Of a stretch of 64,000 nt of DNA, positions 1 through 9,243 are shown piece by piece. The translations under genes and the position numbers were made by a program. The notes below the pieces were generated by a model. That model ran no database searches. It was not told the origin of the DNA and worked only from the letters and a program-made list of their open reading frames with translations. The first letter of the stretch is position 1, and each line of letters starts with the position of its first letter. This DNA is from Streptomyces sp. NBS 14/10 (GTDB lineage Bacteria; Actinomycetota; Actinomycetes; Streptomycetales; Streptomycetaceae): NCBI RefSeq assembly GCF_002224125.1, contig NZ_NCSM01000056.1, forward strand, positions 62,001-126,000, in the 5' to 3' direction.

Positions 1-949
1 CGATACGGGGCCCGAGGCGGGCGTCCGGCCAGCCCGGCGGCTGCCCTTCGCGGGTGGCGCAGGCGTCGATGACCGCGTCCACGGTCGGACGGTCCGCGGG
101 CCACTTGCGCAGGCAGCGGCCGATCAGCACGCTCAGCTCCGGATCACCGCAGTCCAGGTAGCCCGGGTCCGGCTCGGCGTTGATGACGCGGTACAGCACC
201 TCGCTCGGCGGCCCGTCGCCGAACGGCGGCCGGCCGGTGACCGCGTACGCGAGCACGCAGCCCAGGGCGAAGATGTCGGAGGCGCGGGTGACCGGGCGCC
301 CGTCGGCCTGTTCTGGCGACATGAACCCGAGCGTGCCGAGCCGGACGCCGGTGCTGGTCAGCCGGGTGGCGTCGGCCGCGGCCGCGATCCCGAAGTCGAT
401 GACCTTCGGCCCGTCGGCGTCCAGCAGCACATTGCTCGGCTTGAGGTCGCGGTGCACCACCCCGGCCGCGTGGATGGCGCCCAGCGCCTCGGCGACGCCG
501 GCGCCGAGCCGCCGCGCCGTGAGCGGCGTCAGCGGGCCGCCGTCCTCGACGGTCTCGCCCAGCGAGGGCCCGGCGATGTACGAGGTGGCCAGCCAGGGCA
601 GTTCCGCGTCCGGGTCGGCGGCCACGACGGCCGGGGTGTACGGGCCCTGGACCCGGCGGGCGGCGGCGACTTCCGCGGCGAAGCGGCGGCGGAAGACGGG
701 CTCCTCGGCCAGGTCGGCGCGTACGACCTTCACGGCGGTCGGCCGCCCGGCCCGCGACACCCCCAGATACACCCGCCCCATGCCCCCGGCGCCGAGCCGC
801 CCGACCAGCCGGAACGAGCCGATACGCGCCGGGTCCCCGGCCGCCGGCGGGGCGACTCCGTCCGGTGCGCGGGCCGGGCCCGGCAGCGGCCCCTCAGCTA
901 ACGGACCGTCTAACGGACCGTCCGGAACCGGCATCTCCGATCCGCTCAT
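1..949 (-). CDS. Ser/Thr protein kinase, C-terminus cut by window edge
   Basis: Hanks-type Ser/Thr kinase; about 316 residues are visible and the reading frame runs off the left edge, so any membrane segment or sensor domain lies outside. The glycine loop (GAGGMGRVYLG, about residues 53-63), the ATP lysine in AVKVV (about 74), the catalytic loop HRDLKPSN (about 166-173) and DFG (about 185-187) are all present, so the domain should be active. A Pro/Gly-rich stretch of about 40 residues precedes the kinase domain. The ATG at 949 is chosen because the kinase domain follows directly. It is divergent from the lipoprotein gene at 1081, with about 130 bp between. Confidence 0.9.
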   Translation of the reverse strand, partial: MSGSEMPVPDGPLDGPLAEGPLPGPARAPDGVAPPAAGDPARIGSFRLVGRLGAGGMGRVYLGVSRAGRPTAVKVVRADLAEEPVFRRRFAAEVAAARRVQGPYTPAVVAADPDAELPWLATSYIAGPSLGETVEDGGPLTPLTARRLGAGVAEALGAIHAAGVVHRDLKPSNVLLDADGPKVIDFGIAAAADATRLTSTGVRLGTLGFMSPEQADGRPVTRASDIFALGCVLAYAVTGRPPFGDGPPSEVLYRVINAEPDPGYLDCGDPELSVLIGRCLRKWPADRPTVDAVIDACATREGQPPGWPDARLGPRI

Positions 950-1080
950 GATCCCCACAGCCTCTCGTCGCCGTCGCCGCAGTTCGTCGGTGGCACATCT
1001 CCCCCAGTCAACCGGGATCCGTTCCGGATAAGCTGCGGCGAATTTTCGATTTTTCTGTGGAGAAGGCGGGGAACAGCGCA

Positions 1081-1764
1081 ATGCGCATACCTGGTCGGGC
1101 AGCCGTGGGCGCCGCTGTGGCGATCGGCGTGATCGGCATGTTCGGGGCACTGACGGGCTGCTCCTCGGACTCCGGCGACGACAGCAAGGGCGGCAAGGGC
1201 AACAAGGGGGAGAAGAGCGGCAAGGGCGGCGTCAAGGTGGCGGCGGCGAGCGGCGAACTCGGCGGCCGGGACACGGCGTGTGCGCTGCCGGTGCGGTTCA
1301 GCCTGGCCAAGTCGTGGAAGCCGGAGGCGGTGAAGGAGCTGGAGGGGGCCGACCCCGAGCTGGGCTCCACCCTCCTCTCCCAAGGTCCGGTGACCCTCGT
1401 CTGCGAGATCGACGCGAAGCCCGCCGGGCACATCGGCTTTCTGCGCGTATGGACCGGCGACAAGGGCAAGGCCGCGGCCGGCACCGAGCCCCGGCAGCTG
1501 CTGAAGGCGTTCATGGCCGATGAGAAGGGCGTACGCGACGCCCAGTACAGCGATGTGAAGGCCGGCGACCTGCCCGCCGCGGAGATCAGCTACATCCTCG
1601 ACAACCCCGATCTGGACGAGTCCAAGCGGGAGCGGGCGCTGGCGGTGGTGACCCCGAAGGGCGGCGTCGTACTGCACCTCGGCGGGCTCGACAGCGATGA
1701 GCACGACGCCATGCTGCCCGCGTACGAGCTGGCCAAGCAGACCATGGCAGGCGCCGGCAGCTGA
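1081..1764 (+). CDS. Putative secreted lipoprotein
   Basis: Short exported protein of about 227 residues. The N-terminus is a lipoprotein signal: MRIPGR, a hydrophobic run, then the lipobox LTGC, followed by a Ser/Asp/Lys/Gly-rich linker. A folded domain of about 170 residues follows with two cysteines (TACAL and LVCEI) that could form a disulfide. I do not recognise a catalytic family. The ATG at 1081 gives a clean signal peptide; an in-frame GTG at 1057 would add eight residues before it. It is divergent from the partial Ser/Thr kinase, so it might be its extracytoplasmic partner, but that is inference from position only. Confidence 0.75.
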   Translation: MRIPGRAAVGAAVAIGVIGMFGALTGCSSDSGDDSKGGKGNKGEKSGKGGVKVAAASGELGGRDTACALPVRFSLAKSWKPEAVKELEGADPELGSTLLSQGPVTLVCEIDAKPAGHIGFLRVWTGDKGKAAAGTEPRQLLKAFMADEKGVRDAQYSDVKAGDLPAAEISYILDNPDLDESKRERALAVVTPKGGVVLHLGGLDSDEHDAMLPAYELAKQTMAGAGS

Positions 1765-2282
1765 CCGCGCCGCCAGGCGCATTCCTGGGGCTCACCGGGG
1801 AGGCACAGCGGGAGCACAGGGCCGATCTTGTTCGCAGCGTGCCACGGTGGTCGTCGGCGCGCGGTGGCCGGGCGAGGGGACCATCGGTGCGCTGGACCGG
1901 GGGCGCGCGAGCGTGACGAACGGGCCGGCGATCGCTGGGCGGCATGGTCCGGACGCCGCGTGCGGGCATCGTCTCGCGCCTTCGGCGCGGCCAGCAGCGG
2001 GAAGGGGAGGGGCGCCAGAGGCTTCGTCGCCGTCCAGCCCAAGGGGTCGGCACCGGCTGGCGGGCAGGGGCGGTGGATGGTTGCCCGGAGCGGTGGGCGC
2101 CGGTCCGGTTGGGGCTCTTGTTGACCGGTCGGCCACCGCGCGGCAGCAGCTGCGGCGGAGCGCAGCGGAGCCTCTTTGAGCTCAGCCGCCCGCCGGGCCG
2201 AGGAATCGGGACGCCGGGCCAGCCGCCCCCTTCCCCGAGTTCTTTACCCCACGTTGATCCGGCGGGACTTTGACGACAGGGC
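1765..2282. other. Non-coding gap between convergent genes
   Basis: 518 bases separate the stop of the lipoprotein gene from the stop of the TetR gene. Several reading frames stay open here, as expected at this GC content. None has a convincing ribosome-binding site, family motif or actinobacterial third-position GC pattern. I see no strong terminator hairpin. It could hold a decayed gene, but nothing supports one. Confidence 0.5.
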
Positions 2283-2987
2283 CTACGCGGGCAGGCCCAG
2301 ACCGCGGATCAGCTGGGCCAGCTCCGCGCGGTAGATCTTGTCGGGGCGCGAGGTCTGGACGCGCATATGGCCGTAGATCTCCAGTGAGACCAGGCCGTGC
2401 AGATGGCCCCAGATGCGCAGCGCGACGGCCACGGCGGCGGGCGGCAGGCCGGGGAACTCCTCGCGCACCTCGGCCGCGAGCTTGGGGTCGAAGTCCGACC
2501 ACTCGAACTCGGCTTCCGGGTAGAGCTCCTTGGCGTGCGGCCAGGCCCCCGCGGCCAGGCCGGTGAGCCCGGCGCAGACGCGGTGTTCGGCCTCGGGCGC
2601 GGCGCTGGTCTCGGGCGCCTGGTAGCCGGGTACGGGGTCGCCGTAGATCAGCCGGAAGCCCTCGGGGTTGGTGAGCGCCCAGTCGCGGAAGGCGTTTGCC
2701 CAGGCCGCGATGCGGCCGGCCGGGTCGCCTGTGGGGCAGGCGTCCCGGGCGGCGTCCACGGCGTCGGCGAGTGAGGTGTACACATCGCTGATCAGCGTGG
2801 TGACCAGGTCGTCCCGGGTGGCGAAGTAGCCGTAGATGGCGTTGGCCGTCATGCCCATCTCGCGGGCGATGGCGCGCAGGGTGATCGCGTCCGGCCCGCC
2901 CGAGGACATCAGCCCGAGCGCGACCTTCTTGATCTCGGCCGTCGTCTCGGCCCGCAGCCTCTCCCGGCGTCCCGTCGTCGTGCCCAC
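2283..2987 (-). CDS. TetR/AcrR-family transcriptional regulator
   Basis: TetR-family regulator of 234 residues. The N-terminal helix-turn-helix is clear: RRERLRAETTAEIKKVAL, then ITLRAIAREMGMTANAIYGY, with the typical FATRDDL after the recognition helix (about residues 10-62). The C-terminal ligand domain contains WANAFRDWALTNPEGFRLIYGDP and GLVSLEIYGH, features of the WHG-type C-terminal domain. It is divergent from the NAD(P)-binding oxidoreductase at 3096, with only 108 bp between. Repression of that gene, relieved by a small substrate-like ligand, is the usual arrangement for such pairs and is inferred here. Confidence 0.92.
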   Translation of the reverse strand: MGTTTGRRERLRAETTAEIKKVALGLMSSGGPDAITLRAIAREMGMTANAIYGYFATRDDLVTTLISDVYTSLADAVDAARDACPTGDPAGRIAAWANAFRDWALTNPEGFRLIYGDPVPGYQAPETSAAPEAEHRVCAGLTGLAAGAWPHAKELYPEAEFEWSDFDPKLAAEVREEFPGLPPAAVAVALRIWGHLHGLVSLEIYGHMRVQTSRPDKIYRAELAQLIRGLGLPA

Positions 2988-3017
2988 GGGAGCACTCTAC
3001 AGCGTCACAATCCTTGG

Positions 3018-3047
3018 TTGCCGTATTAAAACTTCACGCCGTATAGT
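3018..3047 (+). promoter_or_regulatory. Vegetative-type promoter of the oxidoreductase gene
   Basis: TTGCCG (3018-3023) and TATAGT (3042-3047) are separated by 18 bp, close to the housekeeping sigma consensus. They sit 49 bp before the ATG at 3096, which has GGAG at 3082-3085. The region is unusually AT-rich for this DNA. A TetR operator would be expected to overlap it, but I see no long perfect palindrome. Confidence 0.5.
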
Positions 3048-3095
3048 CACCGCACGCCGTACAGGCACACCTTCCGCCATTGGAGATCTGCTTTC

Positions 3096-3797
3096 ATGCG
3101 CATAGGAATCATTGGCGCCACCGGCAACATCGGACAGCGCGTCGTCACCGAAGCCCTCGGCCGGGGCCATGACGTCATCGCGTTCACCCGCGACGCCTCC
3201 CGTATCGAGGAGGACCGCGAGCACGTGGTGTGGAAGAGCGTCGACGTCCTCGACCCCGACAGCGTGGCGGCCGTCCTGCCCGGTCTGGACGTCCTGATCA
3301 GCGGCTTCCAGCCGGGCAACGCCGCCCAGGACATGGCGGACACCGTGCGGCGCTCGATCGCCGATCCGACGGTCTACGCCACGGCCGCCAAGGTGCTGCT
3401 GAAGGCTCTGGAGAGCCGCCCCCGGACCCGGCTGATCGTGATCGGCGGCGCGGGAAGCCTGGAGATCAGGCCGGGGGTCACGCGCGCCGACTCCGACGAG
3501 GAGCTGTACGCGGCGCTGGACTCGCTCGGCCTGCCGAGGGAGTACGCCGCCGCGGTCCGCGGCCACCGGGACGCGCTGAACGTGCTGCGCACCTCGAACC
3601 GGCTGTGGACCTACTTCAGCCCGGCCGAGGACATCGCCCCCGGCGAGCGCACCGGCCGCTTCCGGCTCGGCGGCGACCAGCCGGTCCTGGACGCCGAGGG
3701 GCGCAGCCGGATCTCCGTCGAGGACGCCGCCGTCGCGCTGGTCGACGAGGCCGAGCTGCCCCGGTTCGTCCAGCGGCGGTTCACCATCGGCTACTAG
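3096..3797 (+). CDS. NAD(P)-binding NmrA/SDR-type oxidoreductase
   Basis: Protein of 233 residues with an N-terminal Rossmann fold: MRIGIIGATGNIGQR gives the GxxGxxG dinucleotide motif at residues 7-13, followed by VIAFTRD. It resembles the NAD(P)H-binding (NmrA-like/atypical SDR) family, including YwnB/YesF-like proteins, with a conserved RLIVIGGAGSLE strand near residue 115. These proteins act as quinone or flavin reductases or as redox sensors; the substrate cannot be told. The start is supported by GGAG 10 nt upstream. The divergent TetR gene is the probable regulator. Confidence 0.85.
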   Translation: MRIGIIGATGNIGQRVVTEALGRGHDVIAFTRDASRIEEDREHVVWKSVDVLDPDSVAAVLPGLDVLISGFQPGNAAQDMADTVRRSIADPTVYATAAKVLLKALESRPRTRLIVIGGAGSLEIRPGVTRADSDEELYAALDSLGLPREYAAAVRGHRDALNVLRTSNRLWTYFSPAEDIAPGERTGRFRLGGDQPVLDAEGRSRISVEDAAVALVDEAELPRFVQRRFTIGY

Positions 3798-3827
3798 CCG
3801 CAGGTCAGCCAGGCGCGGGCCACAGGG

Positions 3828-4586
3828 TCACACCAGGCGGCGGGCCGTCGCCCAGCGGGTCAGCTCGTGGCGGTTGGAGAGCTGGAGCTTGCGCAGCACC
3901 GCCGAGACATGGCTCTCCACCGTCTTCACCGAGATGAACAGCTGCTTGGCGATCTCCTTGTACGCGTACCCGCGGGCGATCAGCCGCAGCACCTCGCGTT
4001 CGCGCTGGGTGAGGCGGTCGAGGTCCTCGTCCACCGGCGGGGCGTCCGTGGAGGCGAACGCGTCGAGGACGAAACCGGCGAGGCGGGGCGAGAAGACAGC
4101 GTCGCCCTCGGAGACCCGGAAGATCGCGTCGACCAGGTCGGTGCCGGTGATGGTCTTGGTGACATAGCCGCGGGCGCCGCCGCGGATCACCCCGATGACG
4201 TCCTCGGCGGCGTCCGAGACCGACAGCGCCAGGAAGCGCACCGGCCGGTCGGCGGCGGCCATCAGGGCCGCGCTGCGGCGCAGCACCTCGACGCCTCCGC
4301 CGCCCGGGAGGTGGACGTCGAGGAGGACGACCTCCGGCCGGGTGGCGCCGATCACCGTGACGGCCTGGTCGACGTCCGCCGCCTCCCCGACCACCTCGAC
4401 GCCCGTACGGGCCGTCTCCCCGATCTCGGCCTGGACGCCGGTCCGGAACATCCGGTGGTCGTCGACGAGGACGACCCGGACCCGGCGCTGGGCCGGCTCC
4501 TCCGCCGCCCCGCTCGCCGCCTGCCCGGTCCCGTCCGCCGGCCGGCTCGCCCCGCTCGCCCCGCTCGCCCCGCTCGCGTCGGTCAT
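3828..4586 (-). CDS. LuxR/NarL-family response regulator
   Basis: Two-component response regulator of 252 residues. The receiver domain shows VVLVDDHRMFRTGV, the phospho-acceptor aspartate in VVLLDVHLPGGGG, and the switch lysine in GYVTKTITG. The C-terminal LuxR helix-turn-helix reads LTQREREVLRLIARGYAYKE and IAKQLFISVKTVESHVS. The first 30 residues are a low-complexity GASGASGAS tract encoded by a 9-nt tandem repeat. It follows the histidine kinase on the minus strand with a 4-bp ATGA overlap, so the two are translationally coupled partners. Confidence 0.95.
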   Translation of the reverse strand: MTDASGASGASGASRPADGTGQAASGAAEEPAQRRVRVVLVDDHRMFRTGVQAEIGETARTGVEVVGEAADVDQAVTVIGATRPEVVLLDVHLPGGGGVEVLRRSAALMAAADRPVRFLALSVSDAAEDVIGVIRGGARGYVTKTITGTDLVDAIFRVSEGDAVFSPRLAGFVLDAFASTDAPPVDEDLDRLTQREREVLRLIARGYAYKEIAKQLFISVKTVESHVSAVLRKLQLSNRHELTRWATARRLV

Positions 4587-5851
4587 GTCGTCGTCGCCGC
4601 CCTCTCCATCTCCAGCTCCACTACCGTGCCTCCGTCCGGCGCGGACCTCAGCCGCGCCGTGCCGCCGTTCCGCCGCATTCTGCCGATGATGGACTCGCGT
4701 ACGCCCATCCGGTCCTCCGGCACCGCGTCCAGGTCGAAGCCCGGCCCCCGGTCCCGTACGGAGATGAACACCGTGGCCCCCTCGACCTCGGCGAAGACCT
4801 GGACGGCCCCGCCGTCGCCACCGTACTTGGCGGCGTTGACCATCGCCTCGCGCGCTGCCTGCAGCTGCGCGGCCAGCTTCTCGTCCAGCGGGCAGTCGCC
4901 GACGACGACCACCTCGATCGGCACGCCGTGGTGGTCCTCGACCTCCGCGGCGGCCGCCTTGACCGCCTCCGCCAGCGTGTCCGGCTCCTCGGCCTCGTCC
5001 TTGCCCCTGCCCTCCGGCCGGTACAGCCAGGCGCGCAGCTCGCGCTCCTGGGCCCGGGCCAGCCGGGCGACCTCCCGGGGGTCCTCCGCGTTCCGCTGGA
5101 TCAGGGTCAGGGTGTGCAGCACGGAGTCATGGACATGGGCGGCGACCTCGGCCCGCTCCTGGGCGCGGATGCGCATCAGGCGCTCCTCGGAGAGGTCCTG
5201 GGCCATCCGCACCAGGTAAGGCCCGGCCAGCAGCGCTATGCCCACCAGCACCGCGAGCGCGGCCTGCAGCACCGCGCCCAGGTGCTTGGCCGAGCCCTGG
5301 AGTACGACGATGCCGGTGACCCCGGCGCCGACCAGCACCACCCCGGCGGCGCCCCGCGCGATCGGCAGCACCTGCTTGCGGCGGCTGAGCTCGACCCACT
5401 GGGCGCGCCGGGAGTTGTCGGCCTGGCGCCAGACCAGGGCCACGCCCGCGCCGATGAGCAGCAGCGGCCAGATGTAGGTGTTGGCGCGGCCCAGCTGGAA
5501 GTTCTCGACGAACACGCCCAGGCCGACCAGCAGCGCGAGCAGCGCGAAGACCTGTCCCTTGTCCGGTTTGCGGGACAGGATGCGGCGCCCGCCGTCGGCA
5601 CCCCGGTCGGACGCCGGGCGGGGGGTCTCGACGCCGCCGAAGCCCAGCGGCACCACGAACCAGAACAGCGCGTACACCAGCGCGCCGAAGCCCTCGGCCA
5701 TCAGCAGCGCGATGAACACGAACCGCACCCAGGACACCGGCAGCCCCAGATGGCCGGCCAGCCCGCGCGCCACGCCGCCGACCATCCGCCCCTCGGCGCT
5801 GCGGTACAGCTTGCGCGGGGGCGGCTCGGCGGCGGGGGGCGCGGCGGTCAT
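4583..5851 (-). CDS. PspC-domain sensor histidine kinase
   Basis: Histidine kinase of 422 residues. An N-terminal PspC domain (RKLYRSAEGRMVGGVARGLA, about residues 12-70) is followed by several membrane segments. The HisKA_3 phospho-acceptor is in AAHVHDSVLHTLTL (about 245), and the ATPase domain has MVNAAKYGG, RDRGPGFDLD and a G-rich end. PspC-kinase fusions are typical of actinobacteria and are thought to sense envelope state. It is coupled by ATGA overlap to the downstream response regulator. The Ser/Thr kinase upstream on the same strand and the PspC protein at 7876 suggest a shared envelope-stress theme. Confidence 0.93.
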   Translation of the reverse strand: MTAAPPAAEPPPRKLYRSAEGRMVGGVARGLAGHLGLPVSWVRFVFIALLMAEGFGALVYALFWFVVPLGFGGVETPRPASDRGADGGRRILSRKPDKGQVFALLALLVGLGVFVENFQLGRANTYIWPLLLIGAGVALVWRQADNSRRAQWVELSRRKQVLPIARGAAGVVLVGAGVTGIVVLQGSAKHLGAVLQAALAVLVGIALLAGPYLVRMAQDLSEERLMRIRAQERAEVAAHVHDSVLHTLTLIQRNAEDPREVARLARAQERELRAWLYRPEGRGKDEAEEPDTLAEAVKAAAAEVEDHHGVPIEVVVVGDCPLDEKLAAQLQAAREAMVNAAKYGGDGGAVQVFAEVEGATVFISVRDRGPGFDLDAVPEDRMGVRESIIGRMRRNGGTARLRSAPDGGTVVELEMERAATTT

Positions 5852-5944
5852 GCACCGATCGTCACACGAACGGCTCCGCCCGGGTATCAGGGTCGCCCCT
5901 GATCGTTCCCCGACTGTTCGTTTCCCGACTGATCGTTCCCCGGC

Positions 5945-7729
5945 CTACGAGGAACCGTCCTCGATCTTGAAGCCGTCCCGGGCGTTCCGGAAGACCTCCA
6001 GATAGTCGCCCCACTCGTCCGCGGGTGCGCTGAGGTAGAGCGCGTACGCCTTGCCACCCTCCTTGCCGAAGCCGAGGTCGATGGCGCGGTACATGCGCTC
6101 CCGCCCCTGGAACTTGAACTCCCAGATCGCCCCGGGCAGACCCCGGTACGTCGTCTTGTCCAAGCGCATCCGCTGGTAGACCGGATACTGCTGCTTGATC
6201 GAGGGCTCGAGGTCCTCGAAGTGCTGCACATGGTCGGAGCCCGCGTAGTCCAGAACGTTGACCATCAGCCTGGCCTTCTGGCTGCCGTCCAGGAACCTGA
6301 CCTCCTGGGTGCTGTCCACCGTGCCCTGCGAGCTGGAGTCGGGCTGGCGCTTCCAGTCGTCCGGTACGGGGAGGGAGACGCCGAAGTCCGTCAGCTCCTC
6401 CCGGTGGTAGCCGTCGGGCAGCTCCGGGATCTTGTACGTCGCCGACGCCGAGGCCGTGGGTGAGGAGGTCCCGGAACCCGCCCCGTCGTCCTTGCCCCCG
6501 CCGAATTCGACGCCCGACAGATACAACCCGGCCGCGACCCCGGCCACGGCCACGGCGGCCGCCGACGCGGTCCACAGCGCCGTACGCCCCCTGCGCCGGC
6601 CGCCGCCCGGGGCGGGGGGCACGGGTGGCACGGGGGCGGGCGGGAAGCCGGCCCCGTGGACGTGTGCGGGCGGCGGTGTGGGCAGCTGCGTGGACGGCGG
6701 CGTGGGGTGCTGCGTGGGCGGCGGTGTGGGGGCGTGCGTGGCGGGGTGCCCGTACACGGGCGTGGACGGGTTCGCCGGGTGCCCGTACACCGGCGTGGAC
6801 GTCTCCGCCGGATGCCCGTACCCGGGCGTGGACGTCTCCGCGGGGCCGAAGCCGACCGTGGGCATCAGGGTGGTGGCCGCCGGGTCGGGCCTTGGCATCG
6901 ATGTCGTCTCGGGCAGCCCGGCCGGGCCTCGCAGCGCCCGCTCGGTCTGCTCCGCCGACGGCCGGTCCTCGGGCTCCTTGGCCAGCAGCCCCTCGATCAG
7001 CCCGGTCAGCGGCCCCGACCGCACCGGCGGCTCGAGCGGGTCGACGGCGATCGCGTACCCGGTCTCGATCGGCGTGGCCTTGCGGAACGGCGGCCGTCCC
7101 TCGATGGCCTGATAGAGCGTCGCGCCCAGCGCCCACAGGTCCGAGGAGGGCCCCGGGGTCTTGCCCCTGATCCGCTCGGGCGCGATGTAGTCGATGGAGC
7201 CGACGACTTCGCCGGTCTTGGTGAGCGTGGAGGTGCCGGTGGCCATGGCGATGCCGAAGTCGGTGAGCACGACCCGGCCGTCGTCGCCGAGGAGGACGTT
7301 GCCGGGCTTTACGTCGCGGTGCAGCACTCCGGCCGCGTGCGCGGCCCGCAGCGCGGCGATCATGCCGCGGCCGATCCTGGCCGCCTCGTCGGGGGCGACG
7401 GTCCGGCCGGTCTTGAGCAGATCGCCCAGCGTGGTCGAGGGCACGTACTCCATGACGATGCACGGCATACCCGAGTCCTCCACCACGTCATGGACGACCA
7501 CGACATTGGGGTGCGCGATACGGGCGGCGCTGCGCGCCTCGCGGCGGGTGCGCTCGAAGAGGGTGGCGACCTCCTCCTCGGCGAGGTGCGGCGACATGTG
7601 CAGTTGCTTCAGCGCGACCTGGCGGTCCAGCAGTTCGTCCTGGGCACGCCAAACCGTGCCCATGCCTCCGCGGCCGATCTGCTCGACCAGCCGGTACCTC
7701 CCCGCGATCAGCCGCCCTTCTTCTGACAC
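5945..7729 (-). CDS. Transmembrane Ser/Thr protein kinase with Pro/Thr repeat linker
   Basis: Hanks-type kinase of 594 residues. The kinase domain (about 10-270) has GRGGMGTVW, VALKQLH, HRDVKPGNVLL, DFGIAM and APERIRG. A disordered linker follows, with an 11-residue tandem repeat (ETSTPVYGHPA and variants, three to four copies) and a Pro/Thr/His tract. One transmembrane helix (about 385-405) follows, then an extracytoplasmic domain of about 170 residues with no recognised PASTA repeats. GTG start at 7729 has GGGAGGGG 8 nt upstream. It is divergent from the PspC protein gene. Confidence 0.93.
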   Translation of the reverse strand: MSEEGRLIAGRYRLVEQIGRGGMGTVWRAQDELLDRQVALKQLHMSPHLAEEEVATLFERTRREARSAARIAHPNVVVVHDVVEDSGMPCIVMEYVPSTTLGDLLKTGRTVAPDEAARIGRGMIAALRAAHAAGVLHRDVKPGNVLLGDDGRVVLTDFGIAMATGTSTLTKTGEVVGSIDYIAPERIRGKTPGPSSDLWALGATLYQAIEGRPPFRKATPIETGYAIAVDPLEPPVRSGPLTGLIEGLLAKEPEDRPSAEQTERALRGPAGLPETTSMPRPDPAATTLMPTVGFGPAETSTPGYGHPAETSTPVYGHPANPSTPVYGHPATHAPTPPPTQHPTPPSTQLPTPPPAHVHGAGFPPAPVPPVPPAPGGGRRRGRTALWTASAAAVAVAGVAAGLYLSGVEFGGGKDDGAGSGTSSPTASASATYKIPELPDGYHREELTDFGVSLPVPDDWKRQPDSSSQGTVDSTQEVRFLDGSQKARLMVNVLDYAGSDHVQHFEDLEPSIKQQYPVYQRMRLDKTTYRGLPGAIWEFKFQGRERMYRAIDLGFGKEGGKAYALYLSAPADEWGDYLEVFRNARDGFKIEDGSS

Positions 7730-7875
7730 GATGTGCCCCTCCCGCTCCCCCTGCTGGCCATGTCCCCCCGCATATGTTCGATGCGGCAGCCACGATAGCC
7801 GCCGCGGCCTCGGGGAAGATCTCAGGGAAGGCCCAGGGTTGTCACGGATACAGCCGCGGCCGGCGGCTTGTCACC

Positions 7876-9243
7876 ATGGTGAGCATGACCGATGCCCCCA
7901 CCGTCACGAATCCGGCCCCCGGCGCGCCCGGGTCCGGCGCGCCCGGGTCCGGCGATCCGCGGCCGCCGACGAGGGCGCCGCTGCGCCGCAGCCGCGATCA
8001 GAAGATGATCTCGGGCGTATGCGGGGGGCTCGGCCGGTTCTGCGATGTGGACCCGGTGATCTTCCGGGTGGTGCTGTCGGTGCTCGCCGTCACGGGCGGC
8101 CTCGGCCTGATCGTGTACGGCTTCTGCTGGCTGCTGGTCCCGCTCCAGGGCGAGGAGGAGAACGAGGGCCGCAAGCTGCTCTCGGGCCGGGTGGAGGGCC
8201 CGGCGCTCACCGCGGTGCTGTGCGCGCTGGTGGGCTGCGGTCTGTTCCTGTCCATGCTCAACAACGGCAGCGTGATCTTCTTCTCCATCATGCTGACCAT
8301 CGCCGCGGCGGGCGCCGGCACCTGGTCCCGCCACCGCCACCAGGCGGAGAGCGGGGGCGTGGTGGACCCGGCGACGGCCCAGGCGGTGGCCGACGCGCCG
8401 CCCGAGACCAAGGCCCCGCCACCGGCCTGGGGCAACCCGTCCTGGTGGCGGGACCCGATCGTCAAGGACGGTACGACGGGCCCGGTCGGCGCGGACACGG
8501 GCTATCTGTGGGGCCCCGACGACGGCTCGGACGGCGCCTCGTACGCCACCGGGGCCGCCGGGCGGGGGGCTCCGTTCCGCAGGCCCCGCAGGGCGCCCGG
8601 AGCGCCCGGAGCGCCCGAGAGGACGTCGATCGGCGGCTGGACGTTTCTGCTCGCCCTGGTGGCGGCCGTGGCGGGCGCGGGCGCGACGTGGGGCTCCCGG
8701 CCGCTCGGCACCAGCCTGGAGATCGGGTTCGCGTGCGCGCTGGGCGTCTTCGGGCTCGGCATCGCGGTCAGCTCCCGGTACGGCCGCACCGGCGCGGGCA
8801 CCATCGTGCTGGCGGTGGTGACCACCGCCCTGCTGGCGGCCGCCGCCTGGCTCCCCAAGTCCGTCACCACCGACTGGTCGCGCCGCACCTGGGCGCCCAC
8901 CTCCACGGCCGCCGTACACGGCTCGTACGCGCTGGGCGGGGGCGTCGGCGAACTCAAACTGGACCGCATGTCCCTGAAGAAGGGCCAGACCGTCACCACG
9001 CACGCCGAGGTCGGCGCCGGGAAGCTGGCCGTCACCGTGCCCAAGGACACGCGGCTCGAGCTGACCATCCATGTGGGGTTCGGCGACATCCGGCTGCCGG
9101 GCGAGAGGGGCGACGACATCGACATCGAGCCGAACAGGGACCGGACCGTGACCGTGCCGCCCGCCGATGGGCACACCGCGAAGGGCACGCTGCGGCTGGA
9201 CCTGGAAATCGGCCTGGGCAATGTGGAGGTGAGCTGGTCATGA
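7876..9243 (+). CDS. PspC-domain multi-pass membrane protein
   Basis: Membrane protein of about 455 residues. A PspC domain follows a Pro/Gly N-terminus with a duplicated GAPGS unit: RSRDQKMISGVCGGLGRF, then a helix ending in WLLVPL. Several further membrane segments follow. The C-terminal 120 residues are soluble and beta-rich (LGGGVGELKLDRM, GAGKLAVTVP, GFGDIRLPGE), resembling DUF1707/LiaF-type C-terminal domains. Such proteins modulate cell-envelope stress signalling. ATG at 7876 is preferred, with an alternative at 7885; the open frame extends upstream to 7774 without coding character. Confidence 0.85.
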   Translation: MVSMTDAPTVTNPAPGAPGSGAPGSGDPRPPTRAPLRRSRDQKMISGVCGGLGRFCDVDPVIFRVVLSVLAVTGGLGLIVYGFCWLLVPLQGEEENEGRKLLSGRVEGPALTAVLCALVGCGLFLSMLNNGSVIFFSIMLTIAAAGAGTWSRHRHQAESGGVVDPATAQAVADAPPETKAPPPAWGNPSWWRDPIVKDGTTGPVGADTGYLWGPDDGSDGASYATGAAGRGAPFRRPRRAPGAPGAPERTSIGGWTFLLALVAAVAGAGATWGSRPLGTSLEIGFACALGVFGLGIAVSSRYGRTGAGTIVLAVVTTALLAAAAWLPKSVTTDWSRRTWAPTSTAAVHGSYALGGGVGELKLDRMSLKKGQTVTTHAEVGAGKLAVTVPKDTRLELTIHVGFGDIRLPGERGDDIDIEPNRDRTVTVPPADGHTAKGTLRLDLEIGLGNVEVSWS

